64,000 nucleotides of DNA from Paraconiothyrium sp. Pb-2020 (taxonomy: Eukaryota; Ascomycota; Dothideomycetes; Pleosporales; Didymosphaeriaceae). The translations under genes and the position numbers were made by a program. This document shows, in pieces, positions 46,359 to 57,579 of the stretch (positions are counted from its first letter, which is position 1; each line of letters starts with the position of its first letter). Location: positions 2,790,001-2,854,000 of the forward strand of contig JAJUBI010000003.1 in the NCBI GenBank assembly GCA_022419385.1. Reading direction: 5' to 3'. The notes under the pieces are model-generated. The model had not been told where the DNA came from, searched no databases, and worked only from the letters and a program-made list of their open reading frames with translations.

Positions 46359-48235
46359 ATGTGGGCGAAGACGAAGACCAGCAGCAAGGCCGGGTTCGAC
46401 AAGCTATACGGACTGGTGGATAAACTGGGCCCGCCTGTCAATCGCCTTAGCAACAAACTAGGATCCGAAGCCTTCTGGCCCACGACCCTCGACAAAGAGA
46501 GCGACAAGGCTGCGCGCATTCTCAAAAGCTTCTGCAAGGATGGCTTCTACCAGGAGGAGGAACGGCCCACCGCAGAGGGCCCGAAGGCCAAACAGAAAGT
46601 GCTCAAGAAGATACCGACAGAGGTACGTTCGCGTTGCTTTGCATTGTCCAGCGCCACGAGACATGCCGTATCACTGACGAATTCTTCAAGGTGATCAAGA
46701 ATGCCAAAGCTCTCGCTATTTTCACCACCATGCGGACCGGTCTTTGGTTCTCCGGAGCCGGCGGAAGCGGCATCCTCATAGGCCGAACAGAAGACGGCAC
46801 CTGGTCACCACCCTCGGGCATCATGCTACATACCGCCGGCTTGGGTTTCTTAGCCGGTATCGACATATACGACTGCGTTGTTGTCATCAACACACAGCAA
46901 GCGCTCGACGCCTTTTCCAAGATTCGATGTACACTCGGCGGAGAAGTGAGCGCAGTTGCTGGGCCCGTTGGGATGGGTGGAGTCTTGGAGACGGAAGTTC
47001 ACAAACGGCAGGCTCCCGTATTCACATACATGAAGTCGCGCGGCCTATATGCCGGCGTCCAAGTCGACGGCACCATCATAATCGAGCGCACAGATGAGAA
47101 TGAGCGTTTCTACGGAGAGCGGATAGCCGTCGGTGATATCTTGAAAGGCAAGGCTCGACATCCGCCTTATGAGATCAAGAGACTGCATGAGACTATCAAA
47201 GCTGCACAGGGGGACTCGGATTTTGACGAGTCGATGATTCCCAGTGAGCCGCCCCCGGCTGACTACGAGATTGAGGCCCCCACAGACAAGACCTTTGGCG
47301 TTCCTGACAAAGAAGACCCGGATCCTTATGGGGTATTAGCATTGCAGGAGGCGGGTCTGGATATCAAGGAAGCGGGCACTCACAAGCGGCCCACCAGTGA
47401 GCAATTTGAGTTCAATCCAGCTCCAACCAGTCCTATTTACTCAACATTCAGACGAAGCTTCGATCGCTCAAGCATCGATGGTCGAAGCGTCAGCAGAAGG
47501 TCCTCATGGAGGACCAGCACCATCAGCAGTGTCCTAGAGCCACGGACACCTTCGAAAATGGTGGATATGAGCACACAAACGGACACTGACGGCCCGCCAC
47601 CGATACAAGTTCCGCCGCCCTTGCCTCCACGACAAACCCATACACCGAGCCCTACACTAGCGAATATTCCCGAAACGAAAGTAATTGAAGACACACCAAG
47701 AAAAGCCACTGAAGACTCACCAACACGCACGAGCGAAAAAAATGAAGAGAAACATGTTGATTTCACCGTAAACGATACAGTGCGACGGTCTCAAGCATTC
47801 GATGATGTTGATCTAGATGACGAAGCTTCGGACGAGGAGGAGCCGATCATTGCAGAGATTCACCAAGCCGCAGCACCCCAACCCATCACTCGCCCTCGCA
47901 TTGTCCAAGTCGCCAAGCCTATCGCACCAAAGCTCCCTCCTAGGAACCCCTTCCGCAATCGAGGCTCGTACCAATCCACCACATCAAACGACGAACCCAT
48001 CCACGATGCCTCGACCGACCCGTCACCTCTTACTGGCCATAGTCCACTCGCGACACCCTCGCTTAAGGATGGCTCTTCTGTCTCTTCAGTCGACGATTTC
48101 GAGCGTCTTGAGCATATTAACGAGGAGCTCAAAGCGCATCCTTCACACGAGACTCAAGAGCAGAAGGAGGAGAAAGACGACTTCCATTCACTCCCAGGGT
48201 CTCCTACCAAGGCTATTCCTGGAGGATTCCATTAG
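46359..48235 (+). CDS. SYLF domain protein (Ysc84/Lsb3-like)
   Basis: Contains an N-terminal SYLF (Ysc84-type) lipid- and actin-binding domain, found in proteins of actin patches and endocytosis. Exons 46359..46622 and 46691..48235, with a 68-nt intron (GTACGT, CTTCAAG), give 602 residues. The domain (~85-310) shows VIKNAKALAIFTTMRTGLWF, GAGGSGILIGRTEDGTWSPP, GIMLHTAGLGFLAGIDIYDC and GPVGMGGVLETEV with SRGLYAGVQVDGTIIIERTD. The remainder is disordered, with Pro-rich stretches (PPPIQVPPPLPPRQTHTPSP) that are candidate SH3 ligands and an acidic section. There is no C-terminal SH3 domain, unlike yeast Ysc84/Lsb3, so this belongs to the larger SH3-less fungal class. Confidence 0.9.
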
Positions 48236-49082
48236 ACCTTGGACATTGTATTTGTTACTTTTAAGTGACCCGTGCGCAAACACCATCTTGTGCACTTACT
48301 TCCTCTTTGGGAGCAGTACCTGCATTGAAAAGGCGTGATTACACGCTTCTTCCAAGCGTTTGGCTTACGAGATGTTGCCTCAGTTGGACCAAACGCGTAC
48401 AGTCTGGTGTTTTTTGGTCGACGTGTCTCAATTGATATCACTGGGTGGCAATTTTTGGGACGACTTTTATTTTGGGTGGACGAATCACGACCTTATGTAT
48501 TGATTATCGCAGCGCAGCGCAGCCTGGCTTGGCTTGGCTTGTTCCACCTGGAGCAATAGTAGAATTATTGTTTAGTATGCAAATAAAGTGAAATAGCACG
48601 CTCCGGATCATGTCAAAGATGCCATGCTGCAATCGCTCGATATGATCAAATATTGCCAGGGTGAGCTACGTGGCGTGGGTGTACGGACCTTCGTTACATC
48701 ATTACGGCGTCTTCGACTGATATGTACGCTCCTTCCTGCACATGTTCAGAGACAGGGATGTGATTAGAAAAGTTCGGTTCATAGGTACATCGATCAGAGC
48801 GTCAAAGTCACTCAATGCTTCTGGATCCTAGATTTGCTATTCACTGGTTCTGCGCAGGCCGATTGATAACATGGATTAGGTTGTGATCATGGTCGATATG
48901 CTGGCAGATATACTGTGCGTTCAACATGTGGCAGATCCTTAAATCAACGACCTTTGAACCTGGAGCAATATTACTGAAGGTTGACGTAGAATGAACAGCC
49001 CAAAGCGGCAGTAGCCTCCAGCCCGGTCGAACCTTCCGCCTAGCGCCCGATCAGAGCTACAAAACCCCACAGCTATCCACCA
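48236..49082. other. intergenic
   Basis: About 850 bases downstream of the SYLF gene, with AT-richer parts. No gene is seen. Confidence 0.45.
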
Positions 49083-49439
49083 TCACTTTTTCCCCTCAAC
49101 GGTCTGCCTCTCCAACGCTGCGTTTCTTTGCTCACACACGGACACCGAGCTCGCCTCGTGTTGTCTTTCCATGCAAATGAGAAATTCGGAGTAATCTTCA
49201 CTTCTTCTGCCAAGTTTTCGTTCGCGAAGGCTGGCACGACTGCCCGTAAGGGCCTGGCGTGACTCACGTCTGCATTCGGCATCAGAAAGCTCAGGGCCCA
49301 AGCATTGCGCCCAGCGTGGTGTCTTGGAGTCTCTATGGGAGTCGGTGCGAAGATTGTGTGCGCTGCGGCGCGACACTGTAGTACAATACGCGGCGTATCT
49401 GGACTTGAGTAGCCTTTGGCGAAAAAGCGAGGGTATCAT
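49083..49439 (-). CDS. tentative small Cys-containing protein
   Basis: A 118-codon frame from ATG 49439, with further in-frame ATGs upstream to 49484. The N-terminus (MIPSLFRQRLLKSRYAAYCT) looks like a mitochondrial presequence. The rest holds spaced cysteines (WAQCLGPELSDAECRRESRQ and FLICMERQHEASSVSVCEQR) reminiscent of small Cys-motif mitochondrial proteins, but the spacing is not a clean twin CX9C. A good GTGAGT donor at ECRR (about 49273) with a CAG acceptor 61 nt later would shift the frame to a less protein-like end. So either there is no intron or this is not a gene. Evidence is weak. Confidence 0.3.
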   Translation of the reverse strand: MIPSLFRQRLLKSRYAAYCTTVSRRSAHNLRTDSHRDSKTPRWAQCLGPELSDAECRRESRQALTGSRASLRERKLGRRSEDYSEFLICMERQHEASSVSVCEQRNAALERQTVEGKK

Positions 49440-49635
49440 TCGATTCTGATTACTCAGGCGAGGCAGGCCGTTCATTCTTTTCATTCTCAGGTACGTCTGA
49501 CCGATCACTACGAAAGACCGAGGATACTACTAATCCTTGTATGCGCAAACCGCTCATTGACCAAAACGCCTGCTGGCTTTGCCACGTTTAATTGCTCGAT
49601 GCGTCCACCTGATCTTTCCTGCACCTCGTTACCGC

Positions 49636-50482
49636 TCACTCTTGCGTCTCTTTCGTGTACATGATATCGGTCCTCATCGTGTACTTGATGCCGCTCAATA
49701 CATCATCGCCGGAGTGGAGGAGGTTGCGATGCTGGAAGATGAGGATGCGACCGCTCTTCGGGACAATATCAATCTTTCGCTCCATTCCATAGTCGTAAAA
49801 GGTGGTCGCGCCACCCTTGAGCTGACCTGCAGCATCGTTGAGATACAAATGGAGGGTGAAGTACGAGCGCTCCATGCCATCAGGCGTTTCATAGCAGCCA
49901 TCATTGTGGGCTACATGGTCAGCGTTGGCCGATTCATACCATACGAAGTGATATACGGACCTTTGAAATACTCCCCTCCCACATATTTTAAGAATCTCAT
50001 GCGCTCGTTCAGGCGCGTCACCTTCCAGGTCTCTTTCCGCTTTGCGGGACCGATGCCTGTCACATCTGCCCAGTCCTGCAACCGGTGGATGTCGGAAACA
50101 GAGTCCGCTACCCTTGCCCATACCTTTGCAACGATGTCACGGTCGTCCCAAATGATGCGCCCACACTTTCGCGTGTCCTCGTATAGTTGCTGGTGGCCGT
50201 TACCAACATTCACCATTGCCTGATACTATGAGCTTGTGGCGCTGGAGATTGGTGTTCGATGTTGTGACTCACCCTCTCCCATTGACCACCCGTAGTACCC
50301 TCAGCAGCCTTCGTCAACAACGCACATTCGTCTGGTGTCAAGACACCGTCGAGAACCACCGCCCATCTGCCGTCATAGACTGGTATGCCCTGTTTCTTAA
50401 AGTCCACGACATGTTTAGTGAGATTTGGAGCCGGACCGTCGAGGAAGCCGTCGGGCAGCTGGACCTTCTTAACTGAAGCCAT
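49636..50482 (-). CDS. prolyl 4-hydroxylase-type Fe(II)/2-oxoglutarate dioxygenase
   Basis: Member of the P4Hc family that hydroxylates proline or related substrates using Fe(II) and 2-oxoglutarate. Exons complement(49636..49910, 49961..50219, 50273..50482), with introns of 50 and 53 nt, give 247 residues from the Kozak-like ATG at 50482 (ACCATGGCT). The iron ligands are His158-x-Asp160 (AHNDG) and His222 (LLHSGDD), and Arg236 in YTMRTDIMY is the likely 2-oxoglutarate anchor. FLKYVGGEYFKAHNDGCYE is the standard fungal form. One intron uses a weak GTCCGT donor. An in-frame ATG at 50572 would add 30 residues that look like a mitochondrial targeting peptide. The substrate is unknown. Confidence 0.88.
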
Positions 50483-51347
50483 GGTGAATGGATTGACTTG
50501 ATACACTGAAGTTGAGAATGAATGTAGAATAGATCGTCTGGCACGTATCATACATAAGCGAAAAACATTCATTGATCACTTTATAGGTACGCGGGCGGAC
50601 GTTTCCAATTGTCTATGCCTGCTGCCTAGGGGCGTAGCGCTGAGAGCTCCCCACTGGTACAAAGCATCACTGCGCCTTGCTGCAAAGAGTCATTCGCTTG
50701 TCGCAAAGACATCGCCCAGGAATTGTAGCCCGGCACTACAAGGTTGGGGATGTGTACGACCTTATACAACGTACCGAATACACCTGCGGTGACCTCGGGA
50801 TGGTGTCGGGCACGTGAAGATCGGAGCCCCGGCCCAGTCGATCAGGTTCCGACGGGGACTGCTGTTGTTTCAGGTTTCCAGTCATCACCGCGGGCAACAG
50901 CTTCTCCACTACAACGTACCCCTTTGTGACCGCGTCGCGTGAGCTTTGTGCGCGCAGCGTTGCTAGCTTCGATTGTCTGCGCGAGCGCGAACACTACCTA
51001 ATGCGCTACCTCAGCCACCCGCCGTTTGTTTCCACTCAAAGCGCCAAGCCTGATCTCAACCTCAACTGTAATTTCCCGAGTTCACCTCACCGTACAACGT
51101 CAGTTGCGCCGCCGACACCCCGTCAGGTCTCTGCGAAATCGTCGAGGCGCATCCGACCTACTCGCCAACACTCTTGAACTCCTTGGTCTCTCGTTCCAGT
51201 CTACTGCGTTATTGCTCAACAACAAGAAGCAGCTGCATCGCACGCGCTTCCCAACGTCAACTCCGTCGCCTGCAACCACGCTGAGACTCCGCGATTGAAA
51301 GAACCGCTTGCTTTCCCGGACGCTGAGAAAGCATATCGACCGCCGTC
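50483..51347. promoter_or_regulatory. divergent promoter region
   Basis: About 860 bases between the dioxygenase start and RAX1. It includes the optional 30-codon extension of the dioxygenase (to 50572) and the RAX1 leader. No further feature is named. Confidence 0.45.
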
Positions 51348-52541
51348 ATGACGGACTCACCGCTGCCGGCGGAGCTCAATCGCAACCGATTCCCCAACCT
51401 ATTCGAGGTGTTAAGTCGCAAGACGGTTGCCCCGCTCGACCTCTTTTCCTTCTACATATATATGCGCGACCAGCAACGGTCGGTAGATTACCTCGACTTC
51501 TGGTATGCCATCTCCCGCGTGCATATGGTCTTTAAATCTGTACTGAGTAAGATTTAGGCTTGACGTGTCTCAACATCTTCAGCTATGCCGACTGTACGTG
51601 CGCCGCCTTCACCGCTCTGTGATTGAAGACACACCGGAAATGGAGAAGAATAGCAAGAGGTCGTCATACATTTTGGACAACGCGGGAGAGGGTCCGTCGG
51701 GAGAGAAGGGCAACGTATCTGACCAGCGCCTGTCCGCTTTCCTACGCTCAGATCATGGAAGCCGTCAACACTCGCCGCAAAACAGCCAAGGAAGCAACCA
51801 GAGTCGCGAGGTTGCGGGCCGCCCGAGCTTCATGACGTTGCACACCGACTCGCCACAAGACTCCTCACCAGGCCAGAACTCGTCCGGCGACAACCAGCCT
51901 AGGCGGGAAGATCTGCGGGCTTCTGCTGAGAAGATTTTGTACACGTATCTATTGCCTGGCTCGGAACGAGAGATTATTATTCCACAGAGCATCCTGCACG
52001 ATGTACAAGAGGCTATCGAAGGACCCGACCAACGAAGCGACCCCGAGCTATTCGGTGCCGCAAAAGACTACGTCTTCCAAGCCATGGAGCGGGACGCTTT
52101 CCCAGGTTTCCTGCAGAGCAAAGGACTTGGCAATCTTGTCCCTCAAAGCATGATGATTCGGCTCATCATTGGCCTCGTCAGCTTCTTCGGCGCCGTATGG
52201 ACAGCTTTCATCCTCATCTTTTTGAACAAGTCAAGAGCGACTCGCTGCTGGGTATGCACAACATATAGCCTCGAATTCTGGGTTGGGTATGCTAACAGAG
52301 ACAGGTCATCCTCCCATTCACAGTAGCGCTCTACTTCATATTCACGCATCAGTACATGCTCGATCCTATTTTGGCTTTGATCGGTTACAGCGAGTACACG
52401 CTGATGGACTTCAACCGAATACGAGAGCCATTCGTCAGGAAGACGCTAAATGCACGTTCAGCCACCATGTTGGGGCTATTCGTGATCGTCGACACCGCTG
52501 TGTGCTGTCTCTTCATCTTCGTCCCAGGTAAGCGGCTGTGA
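51348..52541 (+). CDS. RAX1: RGS-domain membrane protein Rax1-like
   Basis: Homologue of yeast Rax1, which with Rax2 marks bud sites; filamentous fungal forms (RgsC/Rax1) affect growth and development. Exons 51348..51502, 51558..52251 and 52305..52541, with introns of 55 and 53 nt, give 361 residues. An RGS-like fold is split by a disordered Ser/Gln-rich insert: PNLFEVLSRKTVAPLDLFSF with YLDFWLDVSQHLQLCRLYV, then AEKILYTYLLPGSEREIIIP and AKDYVFQAMERDAFPGFLQS. Three membrane spans follow: MIRLIIGLVSFFGAVWTAFI, VILPFTVALYFIFTH and TMLGLFVIVDTAVCCLFIFV. It ends at PGKRL, as in relatives. Confidence 0.9.
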
Positions 52542-53288
52542 GCATACTGCTCCAACTGTGCCCCTTCTGGCCCTTAATGTTTATGGCGTTATTGTTCACA
52601 TTCGTTGTTATAATTCCACGATTGCGGTAATAGCGGGGAGTGGGTTTTGTAATTTTTTTTTTCTTGATACCAATGGATTGCTCAAGGGGAGAGGTTGGGG
52701 AAAGTCCTGTCTGACAATTCTTTTTTGCCGGTAGGTCCACCGGGGTGCTAGAAGCTCTATACTCACCGTAGCGTTTGTATAGGAGCGGGCTGTCTAGTGG
52801 ATTTTCAAAGATGCATGATCAGCTTCTCCAAGCGCTTGCTTGTAAATGGCTTGTGTTCGATGTGTCCTGTCGAGTCCGTATGTCATAGCAATGCGATTCA
52901 ACCGATACAGACTCATGTATCCTACACAATTGGAGGAAGAGCAAAAGTGGCGCAAACTACACGCATTGCTCCAGACGCACCTTGACTGCATAATTGCGGT
53001 CGTGCTCGTTATCAAGATAGACGGGCAGAGCCTCTTGGTTTACGCATCCCACGCCTGTGGTAACTTCGAATGCGCCGCTCTTGGCATGAATCAGGGTTCG
53101 TGGGTGGCCCGAGCTCTGCATGACGTGCACCGCTGCACCTCAAGCTCTGAAGCTTTTAGTCTGCGCAGCCGAGGAAGCCGTCTGCCCATGCGAGAGGACG
53201 AAAGTGCCCGCAATCGATTTGCAGTCTTTTGTTTCTAGCGTTCAGACTAGTGCAAGCGCCCAGGCTCGCGCGTACGCCGGTCGATGAC
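52542..53288. other. intergenic upstream of the DUF155 gene
   Basis: About 750 bases. A 130-codon frame at 52846-53238 begins with ATG but shows no domain and ends just before the next start. I treat it as leader or promoter sequence. Confidence 0.45.
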
Positions 53289-55192
53289 ATGGATTCCTTC
53301 AAGCTACTCCAAGGGCCCATGAGCGCGCCGACGGCGAAGAGCAAAAGGAACCCCACGGTGTTGATGACGGATACCCGCGACGCGCCTCAGCGACGACCAT
53401 TAGCACAGAGGCAAGACACGGCCCAGTTCCGTCCTGGCGCGAAGCTGATTTCGGTCGACAACATCCTCCAGTACGCTTCTGATATCCCATCGGCGCAACG
53501 TCGAGGTCCGCCTGGCCATCGACCCCTGATGCATACGCGCACACCTAGCGGGCGTCATCCGCTCGATCCCAAGCTCACCGGGCGACTGATACCTGCGCAC
53601 ATGCCCTCGCGAACGAGCAAGCTGAGCGAGAAGTTGGTGTTGCTGCCCGATACACAGGGTGATGAGGACGATGAGAAGGGGGGCTTTGATGACGAGGAGG
53701 AGGGTCCACCCACCGATGAGGATTTGGCGAAACGGACTACAAAAGGCGGACCCAAGGACAAGAGCTATGCCGAGAGATTGCCAAAAGCGCGAAGAGCCGA
53801 GAAGCTTTCGAGGGTTACGGCATACTGCACAGCGCAGGCATACAAAATGAAGAGCACGGCCGAATTTGTGAAGACGCAACACAATGCGCGGACGAAGCTT
53901 TACGACGACTGCCTGTACTGTGTCTACCATCTTCCGCTCCTGCCAGGAAACGATGGCTACCGCGTGCGCAGCAGTCCCGCGCTGAAGAGCCCTGGCGGGA
54001 AAACGGTGCTTGACGAAGAAATCGAGAGGAACGAGCGGAGGGAACACAGCGAGGGATATTTCGAGGATACCGAGGAATATAGTGTACGGCATGGCGATGA
54101 AGAAGACCCCACGCACAGCCCACGTCGCGAGTACGAAGAATACTCTCCGTCTCGAGACATACTAGACGGTATGGGCTCACGCGTTCCGCCCAATGCTTTA
54201 TCCTTCGGAGAAATGTTTGTCTTTTCGTACGGCGTAGTCGTCTTCTGGAATTTCACCGAAAAGCAAGAAAAAGATATTCTCGCCGATCTCACTTTCAGCA
54301 CTTCCTCCACTAACATCCTGCTTGCCACTCGGCCGTTAAACGAAGAGGATTTCGAAACCGAAGAGTTCCACTTCGAGTATAATCCTGACATACCCAGGCC
54401 GAGGGTTTACAACGATATGATTACTCTGAAGAGCGGAGACCACATGATCAAGCTGGCCATGAGCCATGCTATCGCACAAAGCACAAAGCTGAGTCTGTTC
54501 GAAGAAGGCATGGCGAGAACGATGCTCCAAGCGCAGTATGTCCCGAAGCGGCTCGCCTTGACCGGAAAACTGGGCATGGCGCGGACAGACGTCGTTAAAA
54601 TGATTGGGCAGTTATTCACCAGTCGCGTGGACGTCAATCTTTGTAAGCTTCCCCAACGTCATTTAATCAACGAGGTAATGCTGACTACTGCACAACTAGC
54701 ATCCAACATGCTCGACACGCCCAATTTCTTCTGGGACTCGGAGCCCACGCTGCATCCGTTGTACACCGCTGTGCGCGAGTACCTCGAGATCAAACCACGT
54801 ATTCAGGTCCTCAATGAGCGTTGCAGGGTGTTCCTCGACCTTGGCGAGATACTGTCTGATTCTATTTCGGACAAAAAGATGACGCGGATTACCTGGATTA
54901 TCATCTTCCTTATCGTCATTAGTATTTGTGTTACATGTCTAGAGGTAAGTCTGTCCCTGGTCGTGGGCCACTATGAAGTGTGTCCTGGAATGACAGCATG
55001 CGCGAATTTCTGTAAAATGATAGGCTGACAGTTGGTGTACAGGTCCTCCTCCGCTTTGCAATCCTCCATGGCAAGGGAAAGGCTGTTGATGTAGGGAGTC
55101 TCCGTCGTGCTTCTATTGCGGGGCCTACGCTCCTTGTAGGTAGAACGGTGGCTTGGGGTGTCAGCAGCGTCAAGGGGTTTGTTGAACCCTAG
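53289..55192 (+). CDS. DUF155 protein (Rmd8/Sif-type)
   Basis: Member of the RMD1/RMD8/Sif2-Sif3 (DUF155) family; yeast Rmd8 is needed for meiotic nuclear division, but the biochemical function is unknown. Exons 53289..54642, 54700..54944 and 55043..55192, with introns of 57 and 98 nt, give about 582 residues. The N-terminus is disordered with acidic runs. The DUF155 core includes RVTAYCTAQAYKMKSTAEFV, LSFGEMFVFSYGVVVFWNFT, KLSLFEEGMARTMLQAQYVP and RVDVNLSSNMLDTPNFFWDS. A transmembrane span, ITWIIIFLIVISICVTCLEV, lies near the C-terminus. The first intron is in frame and stop-free; its removal gives VNLSSNMLD, the family pattern. ATG 53289 is preferred over the out-of-frame ATG at 53284. Confidence 0.9.
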
Positions 55193-56262
55193 TCAACTTT
55201 TCTTTGCGTTAGCATAGCGATGGCGTTCATTTGTGCTCAAGAACCCAGTGTGTATGATCAGGCTTATTGATAAGATAGGGTAGGATGTGATTCAATACCA
55301 TAGATTCTTCAGCATTCATAGTACGGATTACATTTTCCAACTCATGTACTAAAAAAAACCTCCATATGATCAGCAATACTCTGCAGTCCTATGACATCGA
55401 CCGAGTCATGAGTCAAGCGGTATGCCCGTCTTCTCAAGTTGACACAGCTCACGAATGTCGCAGACAAAGTACGTTTGTGTCAGCAGGGTCAGAAGTTGTG
55501 CCCCACTCATCCTGGACGTTGTACTGTTTAATAGATGTGTCTTTGTATCTCCAGTCTCTGATACGTGCGTGTGAGATAGTATGCATCAGTAAGTTAGACG
55601 GTCGACTGGTCCTGGAAATCCATATGCCAGTGTCTGAGAGCAACGAAAGGATGAGTAAGATATGGTTCTGGGTCACTTCGCACGGCGCCTTCGAAATCTC
55701 GGGGTGTGCGCCGTGGCAACCCAAGGTGCAGAAAGCCGGGTAGTCGGACATCAAGCATCTCTCCGACGAACCCAAGAAGAGCCTACAAGCCTAACATTGA
55801 GCAATTAGATGCAACAGTGGGGAATGCTCATCAATTGTACTCTGCCAATGATACATGCAGTCGCCTACCGACGACGAAACCCACACCAAAACACCAGTTC
55901 CCAGAACGTCAGCCGCCGATGAGGCTGGCGAGTATCCATTTAACGCCCAGGGTCGCCGCCCCTTATTCATTAAGCCTTGGTCCTCAGAGACGAAAGGCAA
56001 GTCAAACATATAACGCACATATGCAGCAGTTGATCGATTTTGCCGATCGATTGAGATGGGTGATAATGGTGGTAGCGGTGCAGCGCAGCAAAGCCGTGCC
56101 TTTCCGGGTCCGTATCTAGGCGGACGTTTATCGAGCGAATCATCCCGTCGTTCCAGAACGCCGTATCGATGCTCAAGTGCAGATAACCATCAGTCATTCG
56201 TAGATCAAAGAGTTGAACAAGAAGAACAATATGCGGAGGAAGTGGTAGAGGTGGCGAGACTA
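55193..56262. other. intergenic, convergent 3' ends
   Basis: About 1.07 kb between the stops of the DUF155 and bHLH genes. Only short overlapping frames are present. There is an A-run near 55350. No gene is seen. Confidence 0.45.
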
Positions 56263-57579
56263 TCACTTGGGCTGCTGGTTGATCTTCAGGTCCATAACGT
56301 ACTGCATTAGCGAGCAGTCCTCGCATTTGACGAGTGCCTGCAGGGCCTTGATGCGAGTCTTGAGCAGCTGGTTTTCGTCGTGGAGCGTCTTCTTATCTTT
56401 CTCCATGGACTTGATGTACGCGGTTGCCGAGGCGAGGATGACGGCTTTGCTGGGTTTGGAGGGCGTGGGGAGGTCCTCAATGTCGGCGCCGTCACAGCCA
56501 CGCTGACTCTGCTGGAGTGAGGGCACAACGCGGCGGAGCGATTCGAGTTGCGTGTTAAGAGACTCTCGGTACTTTCTCTCAACCTGATTGTGGGGTAATC
56601 GGCGACGTGGCTTTGCCTTGTCCTCGGCTGCTGGAGCCTGTGGCGAATCTTCGGACTCGCTTTTCACCTTGGCACTTTCGGTGTCGATGCTACCCCGAGA
56701 TGTGAACTGGCGTCCCAGCGGCTCATCGGCTGAGACATCGCTCTCTGATCTCTTCTTCGAGTGTGACTTGATCTCGACAACACCGTCTTCGGCAATGACT
56801 TCCTGAGCTTCGCTGAGAAGGTTGCTGACGGTGGAGGTGGGGAGGCTATCGTCAGCGAACAGGAAGGGAGCACAGCCGCCTCCACAATTTGAGGGGTTCG
56901 GGGGTGGGCCATCCTGATCGTGATTGGGGCAGAGTGGCGATGTCCAGCATGCCGAAAGAATGTCAGCTTTGGCCTTGTGTTGACGTTTGGCGGTTGTGCC
57001 TGTTGATGGTTTGCTCTCGGTGGTCGTGTTGGTTGAGTTGGGTGAGCTATTCGGACCGTTGGGTCCGTGGGGGAAGGTGAGGTCTTCAACGAAGCCAGAC
57101 TCAAGGTTGTTGGGGAACAATGACTCGTACTGCGGGTTAGGGAAGGTGTTGGCTCTTGATATGGACGGCTTCTGCATGAGCGGCGGCTGGGCGAGACGGT
57201 TGAAAGAGGCGGGGTTCTCTGACATCAACGGGCTGTTGCCAGTCAAGGCGGTGCCTACAGAGGGCTCTGGTGACGATTCGGATGTTGATTCGCCGCCAGT
57301 GGTCGAGTCGCCAAAAGGCTGCAGCACCTCGAGATCGCTTAGGAAGTAGTCGTTGGGGGCAAAGAGGGAGTCGTTGAAGTAGGGATCAGCTGATGTGCCG
57401 TTGAGGAGGGAGTCGAAGTTGGCGATGACTTCAGGTTCTGCTGAGCCTGAAGTGCGGGTCGAGCTTGATTTTGGCATCTCAGATGTAGGGTCTGTTGGTG
57501 GTGCTGTGATGTCCGGCCATTGATCGTTCGGTATATTGAAGGCCTCATCAATGAGAAAGGCGTCCCAGTTGAGCGCCAT
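56263..57579 (-). CDS. bHLH transcription factor, SREBP-type basic region
   Basis: Intronless 438-residue nuclear factor. The N-terminal ~320 residues are disordered and acidic/Ser-rich, likely an activation region, with a Cys-containing island (SACWTSPLCPNHDQ then NPSNCGGGCAPF). The basic region and helix 1 begin at residue ~324 (RRRLPHNQVERKYRESLNTQ). Tyr337 sits where SREBPs carry the unusual Tyr instead of Arg that broadens DNA choice to sterol-response elements. A long loop (DGADIEDLPTP) separates helix 2 (KPSKAVILASATAYIKSME), and a leucine-zipper-like tail follows. There is no membrane span, so this is not a membrane-held SREBP but resembles soluble fungal partners of the SrbB type; that name is inference. 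Confidence 0.88.
   Translation of the reverse strand: MALNWDAFLIDEAFNIPNDQWPDITAPPTDPTSEMPKSSSTRTSGSAEPEVIANFDSLLNGTSADPYFNDSLFAPNDYFLSDLEVLQPFGDSTTGGESTSESSPEPSVGTALTGNSPLMSENPASFNRLAQPPLMQKPSISRANTFPNPQYESLFPNNLESGFVEDLTFPHGPNGPNSSPNSTNTTTESKPSTGTTAKRQHKAKADILSACWTSPLCPNHDQDGPPPNPSNCGGGCAPFLFADDSLPTSTVSNLLSEAQEVIAEDGVVEIKSHSKKRSESDVSADEPLGRQFTSRGSIDTESAKVKSESEDSPQAPAAEDKAKPRRRLPHNQVERKYRESLNTQLESLRRVVPSLQQSQRGCDGADIEDLPTPSKPSKAVILASATAYIKSMEKDKKTLHDENQLLKTRIKALQALVKCEDCSLMQYVMDLKINQQPK

Noticed and set aside
52846..53238. 130-codon plus-strand frame before the DUF155 gene
   Set aside because: Starts with ATG but has no domain, and it sits where the promoter and leader must be.
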